Of a stretch of 64,000 nucleotides of DNA, positions 52,030 through 61,922 are shown one piece after another; position 1 is the stretch's first letter, and every line of letters begins with the position of its first letter. The position numbers were made by a program, and so were the translations under genes. Under the pieces are notes generated by a model. It was given only the letters and a program-made list of their open reading frames with translations, searched no databases and was not told the origin of the DNA. Source of the stretch: Rhynchopus sp. YZ270_cl-10 (taxonomy: Eukaryota > Euglenozoa > Diplonemea > Diplonemida > Diplonemidae); the NCBI GenBank assembly GCA_964035575.1, contig OZ037837.1, forward strand, positions 1,302,001-1,366,000, read 5' to 3'.

Positions 52030-54763
52030 CTTTATATGATACAACTGCGGACGTATGGCGTACGATGGCGTCTGCAGCAGCGCTGTGCGAAGACGGCTTT
52101 GACATGAGCTACCCCTTGAGGGAAGGTGATGCCCGAAGGTGCGGACTCACGCGGTTGAGCACTGGTGACACAACCGTCCTGGCCTAGACGCTGAACCTGC
52201 AGGAGCGATCCCGTGCACAGGCTGCGATCTGTGTGTCCACCACGACGCTTCGGGTTGGCGACAAACGACGCTGGGAGGCCATCTGCGGAAGAAGCAGAAC
52301 GACGTGCCTCCACAATCTTGTGTCACTCACACGCACGTTGGACGGCAGGTACCAGCAGAGCGTTTGAGCAGGACACCGTAGCACCCGCCGACAGCAACGA
52401 CCGCGCAAGAGTGGGCAGTGGTTGCCAGTGGTGTAGCGGGAGTTTTTCGTACACTCCGGTGACGGGAACGAAGGACGTATGCTGCAGGTGCTAGGCGCCA
52501 GCTTCCAGACGTGGAGGCTGTGTCGGACGGAACCTACACGACACTAGTGCCCGTTGCTTGCGTAGTTTTCCCTGCAATGTGACGACGACGAGCCCACTGA
52601 GCCTGTATGACGTTTACGGATGTACCTGGGATCCGGATCGGCTTCCCTGCTGAGGAGGCGTTGTTTTTTATGGGACGCTGTTCACGCTCCGTTGCGATGA
52701 CGCGGAACATGGAGCTGCAGGATTGCGGTGTGTGGGCGATTGAGCGCACGTGGAAGAACCAGAGGTACTACATCCTAGTCTGCATGGCTGTGGAAGTGAC
52801 GTTGATGTGTAGCGCCGCCCTGAAGGAATAGAGGGTGATCCGTATCACCAGTATTGTCCCCATCCGCAAGGCTGCCCCACTTTCAAGATCGCGCAGAAGA
52901 CCGATTGGCTCGCCTTCTGATCGATGCGAGGGAATACGACATAGGGGTACCACGCTCAGATGCTACCCCCTATACGACAAGAGTCTAAACCGGTTCTCCC
53001 TCACACCACAACTGCACGACATCGAGCGCTCACCCACAACCGTCTCTGTTGCGTAGATTCTCTAGGGGATGTCGGGGCCGCGATGCCTTAGTATGCCTTT
53101 GCGAAGTGATCCATCAGTCTCCGCACAGGAAAAGGCAGTGAAGATCCTTTGTGGTACGTGACTCCGCCGCGGAGTTGTCGTGGGAAGCCACCAGGCCGTA
53201 ATCTCGCGGGGCAACAGAGTCAGCTGCAGCCATGGCGATGAGGGCAGTTGAACAGCTCCTTAATGCGAATTGACGGGTACGCGCGTCGGCAGGAGAGTTT
53301 CCTACGAATCTGAAGAACTTTCCGACGAATACCCACCGCATCCCCGAGAACATTGCCTTTGTTGGGACAGTGAACCCGTCGAAGAAGGACTCCTCGCTTG
53401 AGGGGGTTGCGGACATGGCGGCCGGGGAGAAGACAAACTCGGGTGCTGCAGCGGCCCTCGGGTTTTGACGTGACGCCGATGCCGCCGTCGCTGATCACCA
53501 CGTGGTGCCGTGGAAGCATCTGGCGGAGGGGCAGCGCGACATGTTCGTGATGCGTCTGATCTAGCAGTCGCGCAACCTTCCGCCCGAACCAGATTGTGGC
53601 GCTGTCGAAGCTGCTGCTGGATGCGCACAAGTTTGCGCAGATCAAGATGCAGGAGAAGCGTTCGACGAGGGTACGGTGTCGTCAGCGTTCCAGTTCACAC
53701 GCGTCTTCACCTTCATTGTCATAGGGCCCAACAAGACAAAGGAGGCACCGTCGCTGGCGCTCGACCAGATATGGCAGACAGGCGCCTCCATCAACACACA
53801 TCGAGGCCCTCACCTCCGCACGGCGAAAGTCCTTTAGTAGGAGTAGCGTCGAATAGGGTCATAGTCCTGTCCCAGTCTACGGCTCTAGCGCAGTGGCAGC
53901 TAATCTGATGAGAGGGGCGGCAATCAGAGCGAATCCGGCAATTGGCATGCGCATGACCAAGTGTGTCCATCCGTAACACCCGATGTGGTGGGCTACCGCT
54001 CTGCATGTGAGGACCCGGGGGAACGGCGACACGAGCAGCTTACGCCTCCAGTTCTCGTCTGGCACACGGTCTTCGCCGTCATGTCCAGCTGAATGCCAAT
54101 GAACACAAGCAGCTGATCACTGCGTGCACGTGTACTTGTGTTTTTTAATCCTCTTGTTTCTTCATCCAAAGGTCACATCATGAGCAGTGCGGCTCGGAAG
54201 GTGGCCAAGCTGCGAGGGGACCCAGCCGAGCTGCTGTACACCCTCCCCTAGTACATGTTCCCCGTCGTCCGCTACTGGAAGCAACGCGGAGTGGCGTTCA
54301 GTATGTCAGACGTTCACAGCCTGGGACGGGAAACCTCTCTGTACTTCCCGGAGGTTCGCGACCACTCCTGGAAGCGAGTATCCCTGCAGCACTTGGCGTT
54401 GATGGGTGCGGCGTGGGGGACATGCTGGTTGTGTAACGCCACAAGGAGGTCGACACCCTCCGTACCTCTGGATAGTAATCGGGAGTCAGGAGCTACGCGT
54501 GGTCCCTGGAGTCGCACCCCTTGGTTGAGGTGGGATTCACGATATCACGGCGGATGTGGCAACACGTTGTGCGATTACTGCCCAGGAGACTGACGCGACG
54601 TGGCAGGGTTGCGACCTGCGTGACCACTGTGAGTGCCGTCCTCCGCAAACACAAGCGAGAGCTGGGTGTCAGGTCTCCTCCTCCCACCTACAGGGGTGGA
54701 CCCGCTGGTGGTTAGGTTGTTGTCAGGCATCAGGTCTTCGGAGAAGGTCTTGGTCGGGATGAA
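52030..54763. pseudogene. 2.7 kb of decayed coding-like DNA, origin unknown
   Basis: Base composition is like the coding regions (GC-rich, CGACG/GTGTG words), but no frame is long. Stretches with protein character occur on the plus strand near 52610-52830, 53275-53465 and 54180-54420. I cannot assign a family. It is bounded on the right by the GGATGCGTCCAAT repeat (54764-54814), so it may be the body of a mobile element whose end that repeat marks. It is treated as a fossil and not reconstructed. Confidence 0.4.
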
Positions 54764-54814
54764 GGATGCGTCCAATAGTAGAAGAGTTCAAGAATGTAGG
54801 TTATATTATTTGTG
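54764..54814 (+). repeat. Third copy of the GGATGCGTCCAAT repeat
   Basis: GGATGCGTCCAATAGTAGAA and AGTTCAAGAATGTAGGTTAT; internally shortened by about 15 bases relative to 12648-12711. Confidence 0.7.
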
Positions 54815-54927
54815 CCTCTATGTACGGCACTCTGGGTTTGGTGTGAACGCCCAGGTGTCAGCTCAGGTTATCGTTTCTTGTTATTTCTGTGTCAAAGAAA
54901 ACCGACGCTGGAGTCTTTTATTGTAAA

Positions 54928-55107
54928 CTGGTCGCGATAGTTTTCGCGAACTTTCCTGCAGTCAACGCAGGGAAAGAACAATCAACGATGTGATACAGGA
55001 TATGGGTGGTTCAGTGATTCCGCAGAACCTACACCATTGATGTGTCTCAACCAAAACCAAATCAATTAAAAAAGAGAGAGTTTTTGACGTAAGGAAAGAA
55101 AACTGTT
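54928..55107 (+). ncRNA. Structured repeat family II, copy 3
   Basis: TCGCGATAGTTTTCGCGA hairpin, TTTCCTGC/GCAGGGAAA hairpin, and the GGGTGGTTC/GAACC arm with CACC. About 93% identical to 38704-38885. Also shares the upstream GACGCTGGAGTCTTTTATTG with 36498. Confidence 0.5.
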
Positions 55108-55224
55108 TTTTCTCTTTAATGTAATCGGCGGCTCGTCCACCCCTTCCCTACTGCGGCAACGCTGTGGTCCCTTGTGCGGCAGGGATGGGTTGAAAAGGGG
55201 AGGGGGGGAGTTGTTTCTATTCCC

Positions 55225-55372
55225 TTGTTTCGAGTGCGAAACGTTTCTCCATGTATTGCACGGGAAACAATATGACAAACAGGTGCAGGGTGGTTCCGTG
55301 CTTATCATAGAACCTGGCACCTTGTGTGTCTCCCAAAAACCAAAAAAGCGTTGTGTGTGTAGTTTTGAAGGA
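55225..55372 (+). ncRNA. Structured repeat family II, copy 4
   Basis: GTTTCGAGTGCGAAAC hairpin, GTTTCTCC/GGGAAAC hairpin, GGTGCAGGGTGGTTC with GAACCTGGCACC. Lies 120 bases downstream of copy 3. Confidence 0.5.
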
Positions 55373-55403
55373 AGGAAAAATAAAATCAAAAAAAAAAGGG
55401 GTA

Positions 55404-57331
55404 AGGACATTCTGGTACCCCCAAGTTTGACTTTTGGACAATTCAGACCCACAAGGTTTCGATAAAGACAGTTCAAACCCACAAGGTTTACGATAAAGAC
55501 ACTTCAGAACCACAAGGTTTGCATTTTGGACAGTTCAACCCCACAAGGTTTGCACTTTGGACAGTTCAGACCTTGTGGGTCTGAACTGTCCAAAATGCAA
55601 ACCTTGTGGGTCTGAAGTGTCCAAAATACAAACCTTGTGGTTCTGAACTGTCCAAAAGTCAAACCTTGTACGTGTTTTCTTCTTCTAAGGTGCTTGCTCT
55701 CCATACCTAGACCCTCGAATTTTTTTTCTTGACCCCATGCATATGGGTGCATTTCGACGATTTGAGGCCATTCAAAGCAAAAGTTGGCACTTTTGAGCAT
55801 CTGCGGGGGTCTAAAACACGGTTTTGCGTACACCACGCTGGATGATAGGGGTCACATGATAGGTCACATCATGTGGCCATATATCAAGTTACACCGCAAA
55901 AATCTACCAGACCCTGTCTTCGTACAACGCCGCAGACAGGCCAAACATGCGTTGGACTCAGAGGAATGCCTGCTGTGCAGGTATCAAACATGAGAACCAA
56001 CTCCCAGCAACAAGGGGCGCCTTTTGGCAGGCGTTGTTGAGGGTGTTTGGGGTGCAAAGTTTTCCACAATTTTGATGCGCGGGTACAGAAGTGTTGTCTT
56101 GTTCTTTCATCTCTAGGAAGTTAAATGTTCAATCGCGTTTAACTACCACTAGGGCTTGTTCAGTGAACCCACGAGGGGTCGAAGGGGGTTGGTTATCCCA
56201 TATCTATCAAAGGTTGTGTCGACCAGGCGAATCCACTATGTTACGCTGTACGTTGTTAAATCCGAAGAAATAACAACAGTGCATATGGCAGCGTCCGCAA
56301 ACCACCCCCCGGTTATTATATAAGGTTATTATCAACTGCAGGAAGTTTGTTAAAAAGAGTGCCTCACGCTACACAAACCACCACCCGCGATTGACTTAGA
56401 TGATAACTAGAGAATTCAGAACAAAACAACACCCTGCCCCATACACACTAAATTGTCATGCTCAAGAGCATGCCTGGGCCAAAATTACTGTGACAAGAAG
56501 GCAACAAGACCACCCACAAGGAGTGTGAAATGTGCACTGGTTTTCTGGGGGAACGCAATATTTTATTGTGCCTCGTCCTCCGCGAGCAGAGGACAGACTT
56601 TCCGGAAAGTTTCCAAAGGTCGAATTTCTTGCACTAGCCATGCTCCCTGGGTTAAATGGCAATAGCAGTGACTGACTTCTGAGAGAAACAGGGTACTTGA
56701 AACCCAATTTTCATTATTTTGGTGTAATCCTGTGAGGGATGGGTGGGGAGGTGTGGGTGTGGGTGGGTGAAAAAAGGTGCACGAAGACAGGGTCTGGTAG
56801 ATTTTTGCGGTGTAACTTGATATATGGCCACATGATGTGACCTATCATGTGACCCCTATCATCCAGCGTGGTGTACGCAAAACCGTGTTTTAGACCCCCG
56901 CAGATGCTCAAAAGTGCCAACTTTTGCTTTGAATGGCCTCAAATCGTCGAAATGCACCCATATGTATGGGGTCAAGAAAAAAAATTCGAGGGTCTAGGTA
57001 TGGAGAGCAAGCACCTTAGAAGAAGAAAACACGTACAAGGTTTGACTTTTGGACAGTTCAGAACCACAAGGTTTGAATTTTGGACACTTCAGACCCACAA
57101 GGTTTGCATTTTGGACAGTTCAGACCCACAAGGTCTGAACTGTCCAAAGTGCAAACCTTGTGGGGTTGAACTGTCCAAAATGCAAACCTTGTGGTTCTGA
57201 AGTGTCTTTATCGTAAACCTTGTGGGTTTGAACTGTCTTTATCGTAAACCTTGTGGGTCTGAATTGTCTTTATCGAAACCTTGTGGGTCTGAATTGTCCA
57301 AAAGTCAAACTTGGGGGTACCAGAATGTCCT
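55404..57331. mobile_element. 1.9-kb foldback transposon, AGGACATTCTGG ends, TA flanks
   Basis: The left arm, 55404-55923, is inverted as 56781-57331 at over 95% identity, around an 857-bp centre. Ends AGGACATTCTGG / CCAGAATGTCCT are flanked by TA on both sides, as expected for a Tc1/mariner-type target duplication. Each arm carries tandem 31-bp units (GACAGTTCAGACCCACAAGG then TTTGCATTTTG), arranged partly head-to-head. The centre includes a second copy of the 50145-50245 sequence. No transposase; the same family as 34079-34512. Confidence 0.8.
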
Positions 57332-57582
57332 TACCCCAAAAAAAAATTGAAGAAAAAAGGCTCAAAAGTGCCTGAAACCCGGCGGAAAGTGATTTTTGGT
57401 GAGGTATATAGGGTAGTTTCATCTATTTTTGGGTTTTTTTGCCGAAAGGCGCCAAATTTTCCGAGCCAAATGAAGGAATAGCCGGTGCATAGGCTCCCCT
57501 ACAGTTATCTCAAAAAAAGCAAAAAACGTATGATGTGGGTAGCGTACCAACTAAGCAAAAGACGAACGGGGTTTTTATTATT
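57332..57582. other. Spacer, no feature
   Basis: AT-rich spacer between the foldback element and the B-box gene leader. Confidence 0.4.
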
Positions 57583-57781
57583 TTTGATGTCTAAATCTTG
57601 TAAAATGCTCGCATGTGGTCTGCACGATTCCTGCATGCGAGATTGCATGTGGGCATGATGCTCAAGTGATTGACGTGTGTGAATCATTTCCGATGTATGC
57701 AGCTCACACCCCTCATCAATAAGTCACACCCAACCCCTTCCAGACACCCCTGCACCCTCCCACCTCTCCGAAACACACAAC
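57583..57781 (+). promoter_or_regulatory. Upstream/leader cassette of the intact B-box gene
   Basis: Same cassette as 50636-50834. The last part, CACCTCTCCGAAACACACAA-C, sits directly before ATG. Confidence 0.6.
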
Positions 57782-60004
57782 ATGGGGTGTGACACGCAGC
57801 CCACCGCACCACAGATGCCGAGCTGTGAGAACTGTGGCGTGCCTGCACAGCTGCAGTGCGGGAACTGCACGGATCTGTTCCTCTGCGACACACCTGCGTG
57901 CTTCGAAGTGTTCCACTCATCCTTGAGGGCACGTGACCGTGAGACACATCGCGCTTCTGTGACTCCGTTCGGGACGTCGTCGAAGTGTGCACAGCACCCA
58001 GACCAAGTGTTGTCCCTCGTCTGTGAAGACCCTGCGTGTGGAGACGCGTTGATCTGCATGCGCTGTGCTTACTTCGGACACACGGGACACAAGACAGTTG
58101 ACATCACGGACTACATGAAACGCCAGCGTGACACCCTCTGCTCACACGTGGCAGACCTGACAACTCAGCGGACTGCTGCAGAGGAGAAGTGCCGTGTGCT
58201 TGAGGCACTCCCACCCACGGAGGACAGGTACAAAGACCTTCTCCTGCAGACACGCGTCGGGCACCTCGTGATGCGTGAGGATGTGTCGCGCAGCGAAGTC
58301 GTGTGTGAGGAGGAGGTGGCACGGAGCTTCCTCACACAGGCACTCAGTCGTGAAGGGGAGGTGTGTGCACTGAAGACTTTTGTTGCGAAGGCAGGACACA
58401 TGATTGCTGAGTGTGAGGCGGTGTGCCAGCTTGGGGACGACCAGGTGCTGCGTGCGGTCACAGAGTCGCAGGCCGTTGTGCGGAGCATCAACAGCATGGC
58501 AGCGAGTGGAGACCGCCACCGCCTTGTGGGTGCTGCAGACCCACACACAACGTTTTCCCTGAAGCTGCCTGTTTCGAACGTGCACGACGCCCTTGCCCAG
58601 ATGTCTGCGATTTTTGTGCCTGTCCTTGTGCAGGGGTTGGATGGAGTGGAACACGAGATTGAGGTGAGTGTGGATGACACGGGCAGGGACTTGCTTCGGA
58701 AGGTGGCGTCTGCAGTGGGGTTGCGTGAAGGCTGCTTCGACATGACTTTCAGAGATGAAGTGATTGCAGAAGGAGAGGACGTGGTGCAGCTGAGGGGTCA
58801 CAGGGTTGTTCTAACGCATTCCAAGACAGAGAGGAGGAAGCAGGATGCCATTGCAGCACTTCGTGCGTTGGGTGAGACGACACTTACATCACAAAGGTTG
58901 GAGCAGGTGCCTGATCCGAAGGTGGCTTGCTTGCTCCTGCAGGCACAAGTTGTGACTGCGATTCCAGACTACTTCTTCTCGAGTACTGCAGTGACGTGCA
59001 TTGATCTCAGTCATGCGTCTGCTGTGACTGCGATTGGGAACGAATTTCTACACGACTGCACAGCTTTGACCAAAGTGGACCTTAGTGGATTACAAGCTGT
59101 CACCTCGATTGGGGACATGTTCCTCCGTGGGTGCACTTCATTATTGACAGTTGATTTGAGTGGATTACAACGTGTCACCTCGATTGGGTACTCGTTCCTC
59201 TTCGGGTGCACATCACTGTCAACAGTTGATCTGGGTGGATTGCAACGTGTTACCACGATTGGGTACTCGTTCCTCTCCAGGTGCACATCATTGACGACAG
59301 TTTATCTGATTGGATTACGAGGTGTCACCAGGATTGCGCACTGGTTCCTCTCTGGGTGCACATCATTGTTGACAGTGGACCTCAGCGGCTTACAAGCTGT
59401 GACCTCGATTGGGAACCACTTCCTCCACGAGTGCACATCTTTGTCAACAGTTGATTTGAGTGCATTCAAATCTGTCTCCGCGATTAGGGACATGTTCCTC
59501 TTCGAGTGCAGATCATTGTCGACAGTTGACTTCAGCGGCTTACAAGCTGTCACCTCGATTGGGAGTAACTTCCTCCGTAGGTGCACTTCGTTGTCGACAG
59601 TCGATTTGAGTGTATTCAAAGCTGTCACCAAAATTGGGGACTTGTTCCTCCAGAATTGCACATCATTGTCGACAGTTGATGTGAGTGCATTCCAAAATGT
59701 CACTGCGATTAGGCAAGCGTTCCTCATGGATTGCACATCATTGTCGAAAATTGATTTGAGTGGCTTGCAAGCGGTCACCTCGATTGGGAACTACTTCCTG
59801 TGGGGGTGCACATCATTGTCGACAGTTAATCTGAGTGGATTGCAAGGTGTCACCTCGATTGGAGACGAGTTCTTCTTCGGGTGCACTGCTCTGAAGACCT
59901 TGCATGGAAAGGACAAATGCAGCAGTATTGTACTCGGGAGTCTACCGGATAAAAGAAGGGGCGGGAGAATGGGTGGGAAGGGACCAAAAAAACGGGTCAC
60001 ATAA
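57782..60004 (+). CDS. Double B-box, coiled-coil, ubiquitin-like, BspA-LRR protein (intact)
   Basis: 740 residues. B-box1-like zinc finger 15-50, B-box2 about 70-110 (CAQH, CEDPACGDALICMRC, GHTGH), coiled coil 115-245, Ubl about 285-355 (IEVSVDDTGRDLLRKVASAV through LRGHRVVLT), a helical spacer, then twelve 23-residue LRRs of the BspA/LRR_5 type from about 405 to 690 (LSGLQAVTSIGxxFLxxCTS). It ends in a basic tail (KRRGGRMGGKGPKKRVT). It lacks a RING, so it is not a self-sufficient E3 by sequence. By analogy to TRIM proteins, the coiled coil would dimerise and the LRR solenoid bind ligand (inference). The LRRs are very similar at DNA level, which favours repeat-number change; the paralogue at 42780 has five. 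The MGC start could be acylated, but lacks Ser/Thr at residue 6. Confidence 0.93.
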   Translation: MGCDTQPTAPQMPSCENCGVPAQLQCGNCTDLFLCDTPACFEVFHSSLRARDRETHRASVTPFGTSSKCAQHPDQVLSLVCEDPACGDALICMRCAYFGHTGHKTVDITDYMKRQRDTLCSHVADLTTQRTAAEEKCRVLEALPPTEDRYKDLLLQTRVGHLVMREDVSRSEVVCEEEVARSFLTQALSREGEVCALKTFVAKAGHMIAECEAVCQLGDDQVLRAVTESQAVVRSINSMAASGDRHRLVGAADPHTTFSLKLPVSNVHDALAQMSAIFVPVLVQGLDGVEHEIEVSVDDTGRDLLRKVASAVGLREGCFDMTFRDEVIAEGEDVVQLRGHRVVLTHSKTERRKQDAIAALRALGETTLTSQRLEQVPDPKVACLLLQAQVVTAIPDYFFSSTAVTCIDLSHASAVTAIGNEFLHDCTALTKVDLSGLQAVTSIGDMFLRGCTSLLTVDLSGLQRVTSIGYSFLFGCTSLSTVDLGGLQRVTTIGYSFLSRCTSLTTVYLIGLRGVTRIAHWFLSGCTSLLTVDLSGLQAVTSIGNHFLHECTSLSTVDLSAFKSVSAIRDMFLFECRSLSTVDFSGLQAVTSIGSNFLRRCTSLSTVDLSVFKAVTKIGDLFLQNCTSLSTVDVSAFQNVTAIRQAFLMDCTSLSKIDLSGLQAVTSIGNYFLWGCTSLSTVNLSGLQGVTSIGDEFFFGCTALKTLHGKDKCSSIVLGSLPDKRRGGRMGGKGPKKRVT

Positions 60005-60267
60005 CGGGATTGATTCACTTTTTGGGGTTTGGGTGAGCAAAGATCAGGGTGGGTCATCAGAACAGGGGTTTGGCATTTTTAGTCACCCACACTTTCGCTT
60101 TGGGACGGGACGATCAACAAACAGCAAACGACAAATAAATCCGACGTGGGAGTATTTCATTTGCCATCCTTCATCCCTTCCTCCGACACCCTACACCCGA
60201 CACCCTACACCCGACACCCCAACCCACAGACATTACACAATCCTACCACACACTACCCAGCGCTCAT
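60005..60267. other. Spacer and leader of Ubl-propeller gene 2
   Basis: Contains GACACCCTACACCC tandem repeats (60185-60222) and the motif CGATCAACAAACAGCAAACG, similar to 6137. Confidence 0.5.
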
Positions 60268-61539
60268 ATGGAAATCACAGTCGCATATCGCACCGACGGT
60301 CGTTCTGCCGTTGTGGTGGTGGGAGAGGACGAGACGGTGCTGTCCCTGCGACAGCGGACAGCGGCGCTGCTTGGGGTGCAGACGTGCGCACGGGGCACAG
60401 CACTGTTTGCTGAGACTGCCGCAGAAGGCACCGCACTGTGCGACACAGACCGTGTTGCGGACACAAGCGTTGTGTCTGGGATGAAGGTAACCCTACGTGA
60501 CGTGCACCCCACTGTGTCCGCACCCATGCACTATGCAACAGGCAGGCCACAGGTGTTGCTGCTGTCGCCACTGGGCGACCGTCTCTGTGTTGTGTCGACG
60601 GGAAACATCCTGCACATCTTCGACACCAACAGCGGTGCTCAGGTGATGCAGGCCACTGCTTACTATATGTCAAAACCTGCGTTTTCGCCGTGCGGGACGT
60701 GGGTGGCAAGCACCACTATGGGGAACGCACTTCAGGTACACCGTGTCTCAGACTCCTGTTCACGCCGTGCAGCCACCGCACACCGCGACCGTGCAGCCAC
60801 CGCGTGGTCGCCCTGTGGAACTGCCGTGCTGTCCTCCTCTGCAGACGGTTCTGTCTGCTGCTGGGAGTATGATGACAGCAGCGAGCCCCTTCCCGCACGC
60901 TGGGTGTGCAACGCTGCCACAGCACACACCGACGGGTGTGCCGTGGCAGCCCTACGCAAGCAGGTTGTGTGCAGCAGGCGAGGCGGAAGCTTTGTGGCAC
61001 TGAGCCTCACCGACGGTGCTGTGCTGTACGAGCTGCCAGGACATTCGCGCGATGTGCGTGACGTGCAGACCAGACAGGGCGGCTTCGTGTCGAGTGGGTA
61101 CGACTCAACGGTGCGGGTGTGGCACGTCAGCGATGCAGAAGAAGACACGCTGTGCCCTGCTGTGTGCATGCATGTGTTGCCCTGCGAGGCGGTTGTGCAC
61201 CGTGTTGCTGCTGCGGGTGATATGGTCGCTGGCTACACGCAGGAGGGTGTGGTGCTGTGGGTGGACGACAGCAGCACTGCAGCAGGAGGAGGGGGAGCAG
61301 GAGGGGCAGGGGGCAGTGGTGGTGATATGCGTGCTGTCGCCACCATCGCGTACACAGCCTCCTTCTGGTTCGGCGTGGCCTTGAGCCGCTGTGGGAACAT
61401 CATCTACGTTGCTGTGCGCGATGGTGTGCAGGCCACACCCGTCTCCTCCGCCATGTCGTGGGGTGCGCTTGAGCCCCCCAGCAGGGAAACAGTGGACACA
61501 GAGACACGGCCCCACCGCAGGCGTTGTGTTGTGTCGTGA
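60268..61539 (+). CDS. Ubiquitin-like plus WD40 propeller protein with CaaX-type C-terminus
   Basis: 423 residues. Residues 1-78 are Ubl-like (MEITVAYRTDGRSAVVVVGE, helix VLSLRQRTAALLGV). Residues 90-400 form a WD40 propeller (WSPCGTAVLSSSADGSVCCW; VSSGYDSTVRVWHV), with a Gly-rich loop near 333-350. The protein ends PHRRRCVVS: a cysteine followed by two aliphatic residues and Ser, preceded by arginines, fits a CaaX prenylation signal and suggests membrane attachment. Family members at 15447 and 62457 lack this ending. Role unknown; a membrane-tethered adaptor linking a propeller client to ubiquitin machinery is inference. Confidence 0.87.
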   Translation: MEITVAYRTDGRSAVVVVGEDETVLSLRQRTAALLGVQTCARGTALFAETAAEGTALCDTDRVADTSVVSGMKVTLRDVHPTVSAPMHYATGRPQVLLLSPLGDRLCVVSTGNILHIFDTNSGAQVMQATAYYMSKPAFSPCGTWVASTTMGNALQVHRVSDSCSRRAATAHRDRAATAWSPCGTAVLSSSADGSVCCWEYDDSSEPLPARWVCNAATAHTDGCAVAALRKQVVCSRRGGSFVALSLTDGAVLYELPGHSRDVRDVQTRQGGFVSSGYDSTVRVWHVSDAEEDTLCPAVCMHVLPCEAVVHRVAAAGDMVAGYTQEGVVLWVDDSSTAAGGGGAGGAGGSGGDMRAVATIAYTASFWFGVALSRCGNIIYVAVRDGVQATPVSSAMSWGALEPPSRETVDTETRPHRRRCVVS

Positions 61540-61576
61540 AGTGAAGACGGGTACGTGGTGGGGGGGGTGGGAAGCG

Positions 61577-61675
61577 TAACAGTGCAATGAATCTTTCGAA
61601 ATGATGTTCCACCTGTATCCCTTTTTGCAATGTGTTTTTCATTGAAGACGTAGCTCGATGTTGTATCGGAAACCA
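61577..61675 (+). repeat. 3' flank cassette of Ubl-propeller gene 2
   Basis: GAAGCGTAACAGTGCAATGA through GACGTAGCTC and TGTTGTATCGGAAACCATTC. Copies of parts are at 50518-50625 and 51380-51450. Confidence 0.75.
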
Positions 61676-61691
61676 TTCGTATTCCTGCGAG

Positions 61692-61922
61692 ATGACAACA
61701 TTACAAATCATCCGCCTCTCTGGGTGCAGCGCTGTTGTGTCACGAGCTGTGAAGAACCAGAACCTGAGTAAATTTGTGGTGAACACCCGTCCGAAACGGA
61801 AGCGAGCCAAATCACCTGACGAAGACCGCAATCGAGACTGTCGCAGTGACGTCCTACAATACTGCACAGCTTCATGCCATGTTCACCTGCACCTGCGCAG
61901 GGGCCTCAGAGAGAGCCTTTGA
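61692..61922 (+). CDS. Small basic-motif frame, doubtful gene or exon
   Basis: 76 residues from ATG (MTTLQIIRLSGCSAVVSRAV) with RPKRKRAKSPDEDRNRD, which looks like a nuclear signal. Its first bases adjoin the 3' flank cassette of the preceding gene. Composition is coding-like to about 61960. It may be an exon or relic of a longer gene; no family recognised. Confidence 0.25.
   Translation: MTTLQIIRLSGCSAVVSRAVKNQNLSKFVVNTRPKRKRAKSPDEDRNRDCRSDVLQYCTASCHVHLHLRRGLRESL

Noticed and set aside
53325-53400. AAA+ ATPase-like string (IPENIAFVGTVNP) in the decayed region
   Set aside because: It resembles a sensor-1 segment of McrB/MoxR-type ATPases, but it is too short and isolated, with no Walker motif nearby.
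55430-55680. CRISPR-like 31-bp repeats
   Set aside because: No unique spacers; units occur in both orientations inside a foldback transposon.
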